Source of the DNA: Vampirovibrionales bacterium
GTDB taxonomy: Bacteria; Cyanobacteriota; Vampirovibrionia; Vampirovibrionales; Vampirovibrionaceae
Reading direction: 5' to 3'
Length of the DNA stretch: 64,000 bases
NCBI GenBank assembly: GCA_016712355.1
Contig: JADJRF010000005.1
Location: 1,054,001-1,118,000 of the forward strand
Below are positions 42,733 through 51,357 of the stretch, one piece after another; position 1 is the first letter of the stretch; every line of letters starts with the position of its first letter. The notes beneath the pieces are model-generated. The model was not told where the DNA came from, searched no databases, and worked only from the letters and a program-made list of their open reading frames with translations. The translations under genes were made by a program, and so were the position numbers.

Positions 42733-43653
42733 TTACCAGCGATCGGCTATCTCATTGCCAGAGGCGTCATAGGTTTTGTGCGTTCCATCGGCGCTATACG
42801 CAACCCGATGGGTGAGCGTTCCGTCGGGCGAATAAAACTTCTGCTCCGACATTTTTCCGTCCGGGCCGAATTCAATACGTTGTTTACCACCGTCGGGATT
42901 GGTATAGGTCTGGTTGGTCAGTTTGCCGTCCGGGCTGAAGAAATCCTGACGGCGGGCGGTCGTGTTGTTGGGATCAAAGTTAATTATTTGCCGGCCGCCG
43001 TCGGGGTTGATAAAATTCTGGCCCGTCATTTCGCCTTGCGGGTTGTAATAGTCCTGACGAAATATGTTATTTTGAGAGTCGCGTATCGAGACTTGCTTGC
43101 CGCCGTCTGAGCCGGTAACGGTTTGTTGTGTAGCCGTGTCGTTGGCCTCAAGCGCTTCGGTCTCGCTGCTGGCGCTGTCGCTTGCGTTCGTGGCGCTGGA
43201 TGTGGACTCGGTTTCATTCCTGGGGGAGAAGAGCGTACTGGTAAAATTATTGTCCGATGACGCCTTGCCCAGAACAGCGTCCATTTTAGCCATGGCCTCC
43301 GCCATGCTGACATTTTGCTTGTCGGCGTATTGTCTGGCGATGCCCATAGGACCGTGCGCCGCCTGAGCCGCGTTGGGCTCGCCGCACATGGAGCGAAGCT
43401 GCGTTTTTGCCGCTTCTAACGAGACGTTATTTTGAGTGGCGTATTGCTGGGCGACTGCATCCGGGGTGAGTTGGGGGGCTTGGCTTCCCTGGGAGCCTGG
43501 GGGTTTTGGATCGCCATACTTGCTGCGCAGCTCGGCGCGGGCCTGATCGATGGAAATATTCCTGGACGAAGCGTATTGTTGCGCGTACGCCTCTGGGTCG
43601 CCGCCGCGAGCGTCAGGGACTGCTGAAAATCCGCCGCCGGAAACTGTGGTCAT
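42733..43653 (-). CDS. Repeat protein with helical and beta repeat blocks
   Basis: 306 residues, no signal peptide. Residues 20-130 hold three helical repeats of about 35-40 residues (AYAQQYASSRNISIDQARAE; AVAQQYATQNNVSLEAAKTQ; GIARQYADKQNVSMAEAMAK). A Ser/Thr/Glu-rich linker follows (about 140-180). Residues 185-300 hold beta repeats with an NPDGGKQ or SPDGKL turn (QNFINPDGGRQIINFDPN; QTYTNPDGGKQRIEFGPDG), similar in look to MORN-variant/YwqK repeats. SD GGAGAAGGAG is strong. May be a surface or effector protein. Confidence 0.65.
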   Translation of the reverse strand: MTTVSGGGFSAVPDARGGDPEAYAQQYASSRNISIDQARAELRSKYGDPKPPGSQGSQAPQLTPDAVAQQYATQNNVSLEAAKTQLRSMCGEPNAAQAAHGPMGIARQYADKQNVSMAEAMAKMDAVLGKASSDNNFTSTLFSPRNETESTSSATNASDSASSETEALEANDTATQQTVTGSDGGKQVSIRDSQNNIFRQDYYNPQGEMTGQNFINPDGGRQIINFDPNNTTARRQDFFSPDGKLTNQTYTNPDGGKQRIEFGPDGKMSEQKFYSPDGTLTHRVAYSADGTHKTYDASGNEIADRW

Positions 43654-43754
43654 CGTAGAAACTCCTTCTCCTCTCTAACGCATACGCATGGATGCGCGCC
43701 TCGGAACTCGCAGGACCTGGCTACAGGGGGTGACAGGCCTTATTAATTTAAAAA

Positions 43755-43781
43755 CAATTATTAGACAATAATTGCCTTTTT
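43755..43781. terminator. A/T-rich terminator hairpin
   Basis: CAATTATT (43755-43762) pairs with AATAATTG (43767-43774) over a 4-nt loop. A TTTTTA run follows on both strands (tttttat on plus; TTTTTAAATT on minus). It ends the minus-strand gene at 43796. Confidence 0.75.
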
Positions 43782-43795
43782 ATCTAAAAATCTTG

Positions 43796-44278
43796 TTATC
43801 TGCCCACTTGTCCGCGAGAAGCCTCGATGGCGCTGACAAGGGAGGATGTCATGTCGAGATCCGGGCGCACGGCGGTCATTGTCGTAGGGGAATAAGGCTG
43901 AAGCACTGCTAAATGTCGTTCTTTAAGGACGCGATGCATCGCTTGGCTCAGGGTCGCGGGCGTCATGCCGCGCTCTTCGGCGGCTCTGGCGACAATCTGA
44001 GCCTCAAAATAGGCGATTTGAGGCGGTTCGGGGGCAGGCGTCAAGCTCATGGACATCATCGCCGCAGGCATCAGCGCAAGAGGCGTCAAGGCCTGCATCA
44101 CCAGCGGAAACAGCGGCATGGCTGCTGGGGCGGAAGGGAAGAAAAACTCACTCCACGATTCGGCTAATCGTCGCTGTTTTTGGCGCTCGCGCCACGCGTA
44201 AATCAGAATGGGCAGTTGCGTCGCCAGTAACGTGAGATAGACGAGCCAGAAAGCCGTTTTGTTTGGAGCCGGCGGCAT
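43796..44278 (-). CDS. Unknown single-span membrane protein, 160 residues
   Basis: From the ATG at 44278 (GAGGGA 5 nt upstream). One membrane span near the N-terminus (AFWLVYLTLLATQLPILIYAW), then a basic stop-transfer (RERQKQRR). A second, Ala/Met-rich hydrophobic segment (LVMQALTPLALMPAAMMSMSL) follows. The last third is a helical domain (AQIVARAAEERGMTPATLSQAMHRVL). No family recognised. Divergent from the TetR gene with direct repeats in between, so it may be under TetR control. Confidence 0.6.
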   Translation of the reverse strand: MPPAPNKTAFWLVYLTLLATQLPILIYAWRERQKQRRLAESWSEFFFPSAPAAMPLFPLVMQALTPLALMPAAMMSMSLTPAPEPPQIAYFEAQIVARAAEERGMTPATLSQAMHRVLKERHLAVLQPYSPTTMTAVRPDLDMTSSLVSAIEASRGQVGR

Positions 44279-44307
44279 GCCATTCCCTCGTTTTAGTCGA
44301 GCCCGCG

Positions 44308-44409
44308 CAGACGAAAATCGTTTATCATAGCGATAGACTCGCGGAGCGACGGGCTCAGACGATGGGCATCGCATTTTATGATACCCTGCCCAGACGAAAA
44401 TCGTTTATC
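44308..44409. repeat. Pair of 19-bp direct repeats between divergent genes
   Basis: CAGACGAAAATCGTTTATC occurs at 44308-44326 and again at 44391-44409, identical, 83 bp start to start (about eight DNA turns). Each has an ACGAAAATCGT inverted repeat core. They lie between the membrane protein gene and the TetR gene, where a TetR operator would be expected. Confidence 0.8.
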
Positions 44410-44515
44410 GGACTTGATTCTGCTCGCGTCCACGGGTCGGTTTGTCATCCTCGCGCGCATCTGATATCAGCGTAATGGATCGCAATCGGATTACATGGGA
44501 GTTTTTATTTAAAGA

Positions 44516-45130
44516 ATGGGTCGAAAAAAGGTTCATGAAGATAAACGCGCCCTGATCCTCGGGGCGGCGGATCTGTTGTTCAAGACCTTGGGGTATGACC
44601 GCACCACGGTGGAAGATATCGCCCAGGAGGCCGGAATTAGCAAGGCCAGCGTGTATCTGGAATTCCGCTCCAAGGAGGATATTCTGAACGGGGTTATCCT
44701 GTCGTTCTTTTCGCAGGAGAACGAGAAGATGGCGCTGGTGGCGGCGCAGACGCATCTGGTGGCGATGGACGCGCTGAAAGGCATGCTGGTGGAGTATAGT
44801 CGCTCGCTTCAGAGCCGGGCCTCTCAGCAACGCCTCGCTTCGGGGCAAAATACCGCCGCTTTTCCGGTGATGCAAAAATTGCGAACGCCCATTTTTCATC
44901 ATCAAATGAGTAAAATTCCCCAGATTATCGAGGGGATGTTGCGTCAGGCGGCCGATCGCGGCGAGATCCTCGCGCAAAAAGACTACAAGCGCCTGTCCGG
45001 ATTCCTCTTCATCACGACGATGATGCTTTCAGCCCCGCCGCCACCCTTTATCAATCAGGCCGCCGGGGCCGCTTATGTGGAAGATTCGCTGGATCTGATT
45101 CTGGCTGGGTTGAAGGTGATTCGTAAATAA
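44516..45130 (+). CDS. TetR/AcrR-family transcriptional regulator
   Basis: 204 residues. Residues 8-55 form the TetR helix-turn-helix (RALILGAADLLFKTLGYDRTTVEDIAQEAGISKASVYLEFRSKEDI). The C-terminal ligand domain is not specific. The divergent gene at 43796 and the twin direct repeats upstream make a classical autoregulated divergent unit. The ligand is unknown. The N-terminal start MGRKKVHEDK is typical. Confidence 0.9.
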   Translation: MGRKKVHEDKRALILGAADLLFKTLGYDRTTVEDIAQEAGISKASVYLEFRSKEDILNGVILSFFSQENEKMALVAAQTHLVAMDALKGMLVEYSRSLQSRASQQRLASGQNTAAFPVMQKLRTPIFHHQMSKIPQIIEGMLRQAADRGEILAQKDYKRLSGFLFITTMMLSAPPPPFINQAAGAAYVEDSLDLILAGLKVIRK

Positions 45131-45179
45131 CCGTTTCCAGGCCTTAAGGCTGACGCGCCTCGTGAGCTCCGGGCGCCCG

Positions 45180-46316
45180 TCACAAGGCCCCGGACTCCAC
45201 CACAGAACGGAAATAGCGGCAGTTGGCCGTCAGGTCGGGGCTGTGGCGGACAATATCGCCGCCGACCAGAAACATCACGTCGCGCCCATACATCGCCTTG
45301 AGTTCGGGGATGCGATCCAGCGTCATGCCGCCGCCGGGGCACGGGAAGATGGGCTTCAGGGCGCCCATGGGCGCGGCGGCCTCGCGGGCAATCTCTTCGC
45401 ATTGCGCCCGCGTAAAGGAAAAACGTCCGCCGAAATTCGGGTACACCACCGCATCGGCGCCCGCCAACCGCATAATCTGGCCTAGCAAGGCCCCGTGCGC
45501 GATGCCGCTTTCCGCGCTCGTTAAAAAATTCCCCAAAAAAGCCGGATGGCTAAAGATGGCCAGCGATAGCGCGTCATCGTCGGCCAAGGCGCGCATGGCG
45601 TCAAATCCGCTCAGGGCTGGGCAAATTAAAATGCCGCCCGCGCCCATCGACTTCGCCCACTGCGCGCGCTCGCGCAATTGATCGAACGGGCCGGTAATAT
45701 TGGGCGCATATAGCGCCTGCGCGCCGGTGAGGCGATTGGCTTTCTGAACGGCTTCGGCGCAACGCGCCACGCGCTCGCGGTAGGGGGCAAACGCTTGATT
45801 GGCGAGGCCATGATCGTCCTTAATAACGTCCACGCCGCCGAGCGCCATTTGATAGACGCGGTCGGCCAGTTCAGAAGCGCTGAGGCCCATCGGCTTGACG
45901 GCGGTAAACAGAAGCGGACGATCCCACACGCCGAGCAGCGCGCGAAGCCCGCCGCATCCCAGGCGAGGGCCTCGAAACGCATTCAGCAACGACTCGGGGG
46001 CGTCCATGCGCAACGCGCGTACGCCGGGCTGAAGGCTGATATTGCCTAACAGGACGTTGAGTAACTGCGGCAACTCGCCGCCCACGGTTTCGATGGGATA
46101 ACTGACGGTTGCGATAAACGCGCCTTCGCCTGCGGGCGTCAACGATTCTTCGCGGCCTACCAGCTCCTGGGCGATCCAGTCGGCGGGCAGCAGGTCGGCG
46201 GGGAATTCAACCGTCTGCTCCAGGCAAATCGCGCGCGTCCACGCCCGGGCCGCCCCCAGCGAGGTCGTCGCAAGGCGATAGGCTACCTGAAAACGCTCGC
46301 CGCTCAGCGTCGTCAT
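45180..46316 (-). CDS. RuBisCO-like protein (form IV family)
   Basis: 378 residues. The RuBisCO large-subunit fold is recognisable: TAVKPMGLSASELA with the Lys equivalent to K175 (residue 141), GGVDVIKDDHGL with Lys166 and Asp168 at the carbamylated-Lys and metal positions but His169 where catalytic RuBisCO has Glu204, and loop 6 not conserved (VVYPNFGGRFSFT instead of a KLEGE-type loop). These changes exclude normal carboxylase function. Family members act as enolases, isomerases or decarboxylases. It overlaps lgt by 4 nt, so they form an operon. Substrate unknown. Confidence 0.88.
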   Translation of the reverse strand: MTTLSGERFQVAYRLATTSLGAARAWTRAICLEQTVEFPADLLPADWIAQELVGREESLTPAGEGAFIATVSYPIETVGGELPQLLNVLLGNISLQPGVRALRMDAPESLLNAFRGPRLGCGGLRALLGVWDRPLLFTAVKPMGLSASELADRVYQMALGGVDVIKDDHGLANQAFAPYRERVARCAEAVQKANRLTGAQALYAPNITGPFDQLRERAQWAKSMGAGGILICPALSGFDAMRALADDDALSLAIFSHPAFLGNFLTSAESGIAHGALLGQIMRLAGADAVVYPNFGGRFSFTRAQCEEIAREAAAPMGALKPIFPCPGGGMTLDRIPELKAMYGRDVMFLVGGDIVRHSPDLTANCRYFRSVVESGAL

Positions 46317-47101
46317 ACGCGGGCCGCCTGAGACGCGCCTGACGCGGCAGCAGGGGCGCGCCGGGCGATGTGAACCAGCATCGCGACGCCCAACGCCGCG
46401 CCGATGAGGCTGATGGCCTGAGATGCGCTGAGATTAAGTTCAGGCAGCCAGATTAAGCGGTCGCCGCGAACGCTTTCCGTCACAAAGCGAATCAGGCCGT
46501 ATCCCAGCACAAAACTCCAGGAGACGACGCCCGGCGCGCGCCAGCGACGGCCCAGCGCCGTCAGGCCCCATGCCAGAATCAGCGTCAGAGCGCTCTCATA
46601 CAGCGGAGCCGGATGCACATGCGCGCCATGCGTCGGATGCCCCGTGGGATAGGCCACAGCCCAAGGCAAGGCGCAGGGCCCGCCATAACAACAGCCCGCC
46701 AAAAAGCAGCCCACGCGCCCGATGGCAAGCCCTAAGGCCGCCGGCGGCGACATCGCGTCGGTGAAGACGTAAAACGGCGCGCGTTTCCACCGGCAAAGCG
46801 CCCATACCGCTAAAATCAGGCCGATCATGCCGCCATACCAGACCAATCCGCCCCGGCTGAGAATGGCGCCGAGCGGATCGCGGAAAAAGACGTCGGGAAA
46901 GAAGATAAAATAGAACGCGCGCGCGCCGACGACCGCCGCCAGGATCATGAGCGGCGCGGCCTCCCAGAAGAAATCCGGGGACAGGCCTGCCTGCCGGAGC
47001 CGTCGCGCCAGCCAGAAAAACGCCGCAAGAAATCCCAGCGCCATCATCGCGCCGAACGACGGAATCTGCCAACCGAAGACGGAAAACAGGATGGGATGCA
47101 T
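46313..47101 (-). CDS. lgt: Prolipoprotein diacylglyceryl transferase
   Basis: Transfers diacylglycerol to the lipobox Cys of prelipoproteins in the membrane. It has 262 residues from the ATG at 47101. Membrane segments: about 12-30, 43-60, 88-105, 125-140, and three near the C-terminus. The signature GRVGCFLAGCCYGGPC contains the essential Arg of GRxGNFxN-type motif (variant with Cys), and HPAPLYES is conserved. The Cys-rich form is the one found in many non-proteobacteria. Upstream of the RuBisCO-like gene in one unit. Confidence 0.9.
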   Translation of the reverse strand: MHPILFSVFGWQIPSFGAMMALGFLAAFFWLARRLRQAGLSPDFFWEAAPLMILAAVVGARAFYFIFFPDVFFRDPLGAILSRGGLVWYGGMIGLILAVWALCRWKRAPFYVFTDAMSPPAALGLAIGRVGCFLAGCCYGGPCALPWAVAYPTGHPTHGAHVHPAPLYESALTLILAWGLTALGRRWRAPGVVSWSFVLGYGLIRFVTESVRGDRLIWLPELNLSASQAISLIGAALGVAMLVHIARRAPAAASGASQAARV

Positions 47102-48338
47102 GGAATCGCCCCCCTTGCCAGAAGACCCGACCAACGCGCCCATTTTATCCCAAAGGCGTCCGCTTGCCTTTGCGTGCTCGCAATGCGGCGAGTGCTGCTC
47201 GCAAGTCAGCGTCCCGATTGAAAAGGACAAGTCCGCGCGCCTGCAGGCGCTGCCATGGGCGCAATCGCGTCTGCGGACGCATGAGGCGCAGATACTCCCG
47301 CTGGATGCGGACAACGATTTGCTGCCGCATACCCCGCAAGGCTACTGCGTTTTCCTGCGCGACGACGGCCGCTGCGAAATTCAGGCGCGCGAAGGCGCAG
47401 AACTCAAACCGTCCGCCTGCATGCGCTACCCGTTCGCCGCCATTGCGCTGCCGGACGCGTCGCTGGGCTTCGATTATTCCATCTCCTGCAAAAGCATCGC
47501 CGACAGCTTGGCGCAACAGCGCGACGGCGTGATTCCCGCCGCTGGCATGTCTTGGGAGGCGCTGGAGGGAGCGTTTCCCCGCCGCGTTCGCGTGGATGCT
47601 TTTTGCCGGATCGATTGGCGCGCCTTTGAGGCGTATCGCGAGGCCGTGGCAGAACTTTTCAGCGAGCCCGCCCGAAGCTGCGAAGACGCTTTGAGAGGCG
47701 CTCAGAAGCTACTCGCTGCCCTTCGGGCCCGAAAATCTCCGGGAAACTCTCTGGAGAAACTGAAAATCGCGCCTCCGGGCGGCGCGTCGCCTGCCTGGCT
47801 GCAAAACGTTCTTGTCTGGCTGATGGTCCGTCGTCCCTACGGCGCTTTAAGCCTCTGGGCCCTGTTGGTCGAAGGCAATTACGCAGATCCAAAAGTTCTG
47901 GGCCGGTCGCCAGCGTCATTAAAAGGCCTCTCCTGTATCGCTTGGGATGCGTCCGCGCTGGACCCGTTGGTGAACGCCTTTTTGGCCGCTTTTTTGAGGC
48001 GATACGCCTTTATCGCTTACGGTCACTCGCTGCAAAGCATCCTGTTAATGGCCGTGGTTGCGCTGGCGCTGATTCGCTGGTATGCGCGCCTGCTGACGCT
48101 CATCCAGGACAAGCCTTCGCCCGGCGTGGCAGAAACGCGTCTGGCGATTCGGCTCGTGGAGCGCTATTATACGGGGCATCAACCCGCCTTCCCTCAGCGG
48201 TTTCGGTGGATTCCCGCCAAAGGCGCATTGCTGGACCTGATTCTATCCGCCCAGGCCCCGGGCCGCCATGGCGTTCTGGAGCCGTCGCCGTTCGCAGAGC
48301 ATCCGGTAGGCGGCCATCATCAGGCAGGACAGGGGTAA
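47100..48338 (+). CDS. YkgJ-family cysteine-cluster protein
   Basis: About 412 residues from the ATG at 47100; an ATG at 47091 is an alternative. The N-terminal FACSQCGECCSQVSVPI holds the Cys cluster of the YkgJ/zinc- or iron-chelating family, with more Cys at CVFLRDDGRCEI and CMRYPF. A long helical region follows with a hydrophobic segment near residues 315-332 (LQSILLMAVVALALIRW). Function of the family is unknown; a metal or Fe-S role is expected. The start codon overlaps that of lgt on the other strand. The 3' end overlaps the AI-2E gene by 96 nt. Confidence 0.75.
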   Translation: MESPPLPEDPTNAPILSQRRPLAFACSQCGECCSQVSVPIEKDKSARLQALPWAQSRLRTHEAQILPLDADNDLLPHTPQGYCVFLRDDGRCEIQAREGAELKPSACMRYPFAAIALPDASLGFDYSISCKSIADSLAQQRDGVIPAAGMSWEALEGAFPRRVRVDAFCRIDWRAFEAYREAVAELFSEPARSCEDALRGAQKLLAALRARKSPGNSLEKLKIAPPGGASPAWLQNVLVWLMVRRPYGALSLWALLVEGNYADPKVLGRSPASLKGLSCIAWDASALDPLVNAFLAAFLRRYAFIAYGHSLQSILLMAVVALALIRWYARLLTLIQDKPSPGVAETRLAIRLVERYYTGHQPAFPQRFRWIPAKGALLDLILSAQAPGRHGVLEPSPFAEHPVGGHHQAGQG

Positions 48339-50012
48339 AGCGGTTAATAAGCCGGGGACAGCTCCAAACAGGCGCACGCAGGCCAATTGCGTCAGGATGC
48401 TGACAATCGGATGAATATCGCTGCGCGGCCCGAATAATTTTGGAATAATGCGCCGCTGCTTGTACAGGAAGAAGCCGCCCAGACCGGTTAACGTCAGCGC
48501 AAAGGATAGCCAGCGACCGTCAAATAACAGCACCAGCGAGCTGGGCAGGGCGCCGAACCAGGGTCCCAACGCCGGAAATAAGGCTGCGGCGCCAAAAAAG
48601 GCGCTTAAAAATCCGGTATAGGGGAGTTTGAGTACGAATGTAAAACAGCTATACAGCAAAAGGCCCGTAATGACCGCCGTGAACGCCTGAATGCGCACCA
48701 GCGCGTGAAATTGCCGATGGGCGCGCGTCAGCAGATCCATCACTTGCGGTCGGACAGATTCCGGCGTGAGCTTGAAGGCCCCCTCAGCAAGCCGTTTGCC
48801 GTCCATCAAAAAGTAAAACAGCAGGGCCAGACCGGTCAGCGTGTAGACCAGCCCGGTCAGCGACGCGCCGAGCAGGTCCATCACGTTAAATGATCCGGGG
48901 TTGATAACGAACCGACGGAAGACGTCAAGCAGTTGATTCAGCGCCGTGGGGCGCGCGGCAGGCGCGGCGCTGGAGACGGATCGGTCAATCGTCATCGAGG
49001 GCGCGGAGACGACCGGCGCAACCGTGACTTTGGCGGGAAGCGCCGCCGCCGATGTCTGGACGGTCACCGTCACCGGCGTCGGCGCCAAGACGGGTTGCGT
49101 GGTGGAGGGCGTGTGGCGCGTCGGCGTCTTCAGGGGCGTCGCCGGCGCAGGCGGTCCAATGGGGACGGGGTGGGCATGACCGGCTTGCGGTTCTGGCGGC
49201 TGTTGAAAGTCCGCCTGTTTGGCATCCGCGGCGATTTCAGCCGTTGACGCGAGCGGGTCCTGAGACTCCTGAGCGGGGGTTTCTTCGCGGAGGTCCGGCG
49301 CCGATTGGGCATTGAACGCGTCTGATGTTCTCGCCGTCTGCGGGCCCTCTGACGCATGCGCTGCTTCTTCTGCTGTTGCGTTGGTTTTGGGGCGGCGCGT
49401 GGCGTCAACCGAGACGGGTAACGGCGTTACAACAACGGTTTTCGTGACGGGCGACGGCGGGATCGCCGTCGCCGCAGGCGGCGTGACGATCACTCGAAGC
49501 GGCGTACTGATAGAAGCGCTTCGCGCGCTTTGAGGCAGCGACATCAGCCGCTGAATGACCCGATCGCCCCACTGGGCTTTGCCCAGCGACTCCAGTTGCT
49601 TGTCCAGCGCCTGATAATAGCCGGGCAGCGACTTCACGAATCCGCCCACTTCCTGACTGATTGCGGGAAGCGCAATATGGGCAGCGACCGCCAGCAGGGC
49701 GATCAAAGAAAAAATAGAACTCGACACCGCCAGAAATCGATGATTGATCCCCGGCAATGGAACGCGCGCAAACGATGCGGGCAAGCGACGCCGGACGCAT
49801 CCCGCCGGAAACGCGCGCACGTACAGCCGCTCCAGCGCGCCTGCCAAATCAAGCAACAGGTAGCTGACCAATAACGTGCCCGCCAGCAGAGAGAGCAGAT
49901 CTCCCAAAAACGTCATCGTGACGACGGCAACCGCAAGGATCAGCGTCAGGCACAGCAGGATCAGATTGCGACGCAGGACAGGAGCGCTTTCCAGAAAACG
50001 GGGGGCGGTCAT
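48243..50012 (-). CDS. AI-2E-family transporter with large Pro/Thr-rich insertion
   Basis: 589 residues, about 200 more than usual for this family. N-terminal membrane pair (about 16-50 and 92-115). A disordered Pro/Thr/Ala/Gln-rich insert spans about 160-365. The C-terminal family core follows (LTGLVYTLTGLALLFYFLMDG; FTAVITGLLLYSCFTFVL; SFALTLTGLGGFFLY). The insert lies in the loop where the family's large domain sits, probably on the outer face. AI-2E proteins are multi-pass carriers; exporters of signals or ions have been suggested for some. It overlaps the next paralogue by 4 nt. Confidence 0.85.
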   Translation of the reverse strand: MTAPRFLESAPVLRRNLILLCLTLILAVAVVTMTFLGDLLSLLAGTLLVSYLLLDLAGALERLYVRAFPAGCVRRRLPASFARVPLPGINHRFLAVSSSIFSLIALLAVAAHIALPAISQEVGGFVKSLPGYYQALDKQLESLGKAQWGDRVIQRLMSLPQSARSASISTPLRVIVTPPAATAIPPSPVTKTVVVTPLPVSVDATRRPKTNATAEEAAHASEGPQTARTSDAFNAQSAPDLREETPAQESQDPLASTAEIAADAKQADFQQPPEPQAGHAHPVPIGPPAPATPLKTPTRHTPSTTQPVLAPTPVTVTVQTSAAALPAKVTVAPVVSAPSMTIDRSVSSAAPAARPTALNQLLDVFRRFVINPGSFNVMDLLGASLTGLVYTLTGLALLFYFLMDGKRLAEGAFKLTPESVRPQVMDLLTRAHRQFHALVRIQAFTAVITGLLLYSCFTFVLKLPYTGFLSAFFGAAALFPALGPWFGALPSSLVLLFDGRWLSFALTLTGLGGFFLYKQRRIIPKLFGPRSDIHPIVSILTQLACVRLFGAVPGLLTALPLSCLMMAAYRMLCERRRLQNAMAARGLGG

Positions 50013-51256
50013 GAGGCAGGGGCGCTTTCCGATTCTTCTACCAGTTTGTCAGCCAGCGGGCGTCCTTGCAGGGCGACATTCAGAATGCCTGCCAGCGGAA
50101 TTGCGGCCAGAACGCCGAACAGCCCTGCGAGTTTGGCGCAAATCACCAGCGAGAGAATCACGGCAACCGGATGCAGCCCCATGACCTGCCCCACGACCCG
50201 GGGCGCCAGAATATTATCTTTAATCGTCTGCCAGCCATAAGAACATAGCCAGACCCAAGGGGTGACCATTGGATTCTCACCAAAGAGCATGACGATAAAT
50301 GCCGGTAAAAGTCCTATCCAGGTGCCAACGACGGGTAAAATCTCGCACACGGCGAGAAAAACTGCCAGAAAAAAGGCGTACTTTACCCCAAATAAAGAGT
50401 AAATGATAAACATGTAGGCGCCAGTCGCCATCCCCAGCAGCACCTGCCCCTTGATAAAGCCTTGAATCACTGCTGGCAGGCTTTCCAGCCAGAACCGAAG
50501 AGCCGTGAGACGCTCCCCTGATGCGTGTGATTCCAGCCATGGGCGCAGGCGCGGGGCGTCCATCAGTAGGTAAAACACCAGTAAAAGCCCGGCAATGGTA
50601 TACATGAGGCCGTTCAGGGTTCCGGTGAGCACATTGGACAAGCCTCCCAGACTTTCTGAGAGAGTTTTTTCGGCCAGATTGGAGGTTTGCGTGAGGGTCG
50701 CGCGAATGACTGAGGCCTGAATGACCTTTTTTTCTTCGGAAGAGATGCGGGCTTCTGGCGCGCGCGTCGTGTGAGAGACAACCCCCGCCTGTCGCGCATC
50801 TTCGATGTCGCCTCGAAACAGGCTCTTGACGGCCGATGATCCGAAGGTCCGGTCGGACCAGTCAATCAAGAGGGTTTCCGCCTGTAAGACATATTTGGGC
50901 AGAGCATGGGCGAAATCGCCGATTTGCTGACCCAGCACCGGGGTTAAGCGCACCGCCGCCAGAGCCACCAGCGTGAAAAAGGCGGCGTACGTGAGTCCAA
51001 CGGCCAGCGCACGCCCCCACAGACGGCGAATCCCCAGACGGTTAACGGCTTTTTCGAGAAAAGACACGGGACCGAGGAGCAGGCTGGTTAAAAAGGTGCA
51101 GAATCCCAGCATGATCGCCAGCGACCAGAAGACATTCAGGATGGCGAGACCTGCTGCCAGAACCAGTACGGTGGAGACAATCGTCAGTAAGCGAATCAGC
51201 GCGTCCTGAGAGGCGCGAGAGCCGTCGGCGGCGGGCTCGTTGGAAGAGAAAGGCAT
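50009..51256 (-). CDS. AI-2E-family transporter, normal length
   Basis: 415 residues with the typical layout: two membrane segments at the N-terminus (about 24-60 and 81-105), a helical loop region, and five C-terminal segments (LMYTIAGLLLVFYLLMDAPRL; FLAVFLAVCEILPVVGTWIGLLPAF). A tandem paralogue of the gene that follows it, with a 4-nt overlap, so the pair may form a heteromeric carrier. Only the downstream copy has the large insert. GAGG lies 10 nt before the ATG. Confidence 0.9.
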   Translation of the reverse strand: MPFSSNEPAADGSRASQDALIRLLTIVSTVLVLAAGLAILNVFWSLAIMLGFCTFLTSLLLGPVSFLEKAVNRLGIRRLWGRALAVGLTYAAFFTLVALAAVRLTPVLGQQIGDFAHALPKYVLQAETLLIDWSDRTFGSSAVKSLFRGDIEDARQAGVVSHTTRAPEARISSEEKKVIQASVIRATLTQTSNLAEKTLSESLGGLSNVLTGTLNGLMYTIAGLLLVFYLLMDAPRLRPWLESHASGERLTALRFWLESLPAVIQGFIKGQVLLGMATGAYMFIIYSLFGVKYAFFLAVFLAVCEILPVVGTWIGLLPAFIVMLFGENPMVTPWVWLCSYGWQTIKDNILAPRVVGQVMGLHPVAVILSLVICAKLAGLFGVLAAIPLAGILNVALQGRPLADKLVEESESAPAS

Positions 51257-51357
51257 TTAAATGATAAGCCTCTGGCTACTGCGAGGCCTCTATTCTAACA
51301 CCTGCCCCCAGGCCTGAGTCAGGGGCCGTTTCGCAATCGTCGCAGGGGCGGCGGTTT

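Noticed and set aside
45180..46316. Carbon fixation by RuBisCO
   Set aside because: Loop 6 and the metal-site Glu are changed, so this is a RuBisCO-like protein and not a carboxylase.
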